Assembly: GCF_011075055.1 (NCBI RefSeq)
Contig: NC_058137.1
Coordinates: 16,725,463-16,789,462, forward strand
DNA from: Mangifera indica
Lineage: Eukaryota > Streptophyta > Magnoliopsida > Sapindales > Anacardiaceae
Reading direction: 5' to 3'
Length of the DNA: 64,000 nucleotides
The position numbers and the translations under genes were made by a program. Of the stretch, positions 63,501-64,000 are shown one piece after another (the first letter of the stretch is position 1; each line of letters starts with the position of its first letter). The notes beneath the pieces were generated by a model that ran no database searches, was not told where the DNA came from, and worked only from the letters and a program-made list of their open reading frames with translations.

Positions 63501-64000
63501 AAACGCTCAGCTTTTAACTCAAGGTGGCAAGTAATGTCATCGAAAGTCTTGATGTTATCAATGTAAATAATATTAACTTTCATGTGCTCCCAATTATCAA
63601 ATAGAGATCATATAACAACGTAAACTTGTTTTTCGTTAGTCAAATCATGCACAACCTTTTTCAGCTTAGTTATCATGTTCAACATTTCCCTTAGATGTTG
63701 TTTCATTGATTTGTTAGAAACTTTCTTATACGTATCGAACTTTATGGTCAATTGCCTATGCTTGGAGGTGGTAGTTCCTCCAACTTCTTCATCAATGCCA
63801 CCTACATGACATTTGTAGTTAATTGCTCATACTAATAAGTAATGTAATTATCCATTGAGCTGATAAAGATTCCTTTAGCAATTGAATCTTTCTTTTTCCA
63901 GGCGTTGTAAGCGTTCATGCCACGGTTATGTTGGGCATTGTTAGGATTCTACCCCTTAGCCAATTAGGGCTTTTCCATGACCTAATTAATAGCCTTTAAA
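60585..64000 (-). pseudogene. Copia-F internal region (gag to RNase H), runs off the window
   Basis: Minus strand. 60841-60623 encodes MQYLKG, GYSDANWDSDLDKHKSTS and SLSSKKHTYIVLSTM, the copia RNase H; it ends abruptly, so the last 60 or so residues are missing. RT and integrase words are visible but heavily decayed between 61000 and 62700. 63383-63177 carries a damaged knuckle CYNYRNKCHFANEY, the second and last Cys being lost. The gag N-terminus and 5' LTR lie beyond 64000. Confidence 0.7.

Noticed and set aside
1..64000. tRNA or rRNA genes, CRISPR-like arrays, organelle DNA insertions
   Set aside because: None seen on either strand; the TGGTATCA words are retrotransposon primer sites, not tRNA genes. 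A tRNAscan and organelle search would settle this.

Overview
The window is AT-rich plant nuclear DNA, almost certainly from a eudicot: it has split genes with GT-AG introns, a plant-type MET1 DNA methyltransferase, Ty1/copia and Ty3/gypsy LTR retrotransposons, a MULE remnant, MITEs and an endogenous caulimovirid. I cannot name the species. Only two genes look intact; most of the rest is decayed or nested transposable-element DNA.

Layout. 1-4990: a decayed endogenous pararetrovirus (coat-protein, protease, RT and RNase H remnants, then a promoter-like intergenic region). 5000-7855: gene-free, with a long inverted-repeat (foldback) element. 7856-14254, minus strand: a complete 12-exon MET1/DNMT1-type gene (1557 aa by my splice model). 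14255-19020: upstream region of MET1, packed with MITE-like elements, several with visible target-site duplications (TSDs). 19400-20640: a dead MULE transposase. 21390-25625: Ty3/gypsy LTR-PBS-integrase remnant and pieces of other LTRs.

25626-47268 is one large nest. A minus-strand Sirevirus-like copia element (called Copia-A here) has its 3' LTR at 25626-26766 and its 5' LTR at 42231-43347 plus 47228-47268. Three insertions split it: a TGTAAC-type solo LTR (27398-29614), a whole minus-strand copia element inside its RNase H (Copia-D, 32691-37999), and a copia solo LTR (Copia-B family, 43348-47222) that itself contains another 2.26-kb TGTAAT...TTACA element (43865-46123). Removing the insertions leaves about 10 kb, a normal Sirevirus size. 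Between pol and the 3' LTR lies a decayed extra ORF resembling the plant 'putative transposon protein' family.

47269-48250 is an LTR fragment. 49391-50990, plus strand, is a four-exon alpha/beta-hydrolase gene (318 aa) with an intact catalytic triad. 51563-59371 is a decayed plus-strand copia element of the same family as the solo LTR at 43348; its 3' LTR is interrupted by a further minus-strand copia element (59377 to the window end).

I found no operon-like or novel defence-type system. The most useful observations are the reconstructed nesting order, the extra ORF of Copia-A, a 44-bp near-perfect palindrome, two copies of one foldback element on either side of MET1, and MITEs with readable target-site duplications.
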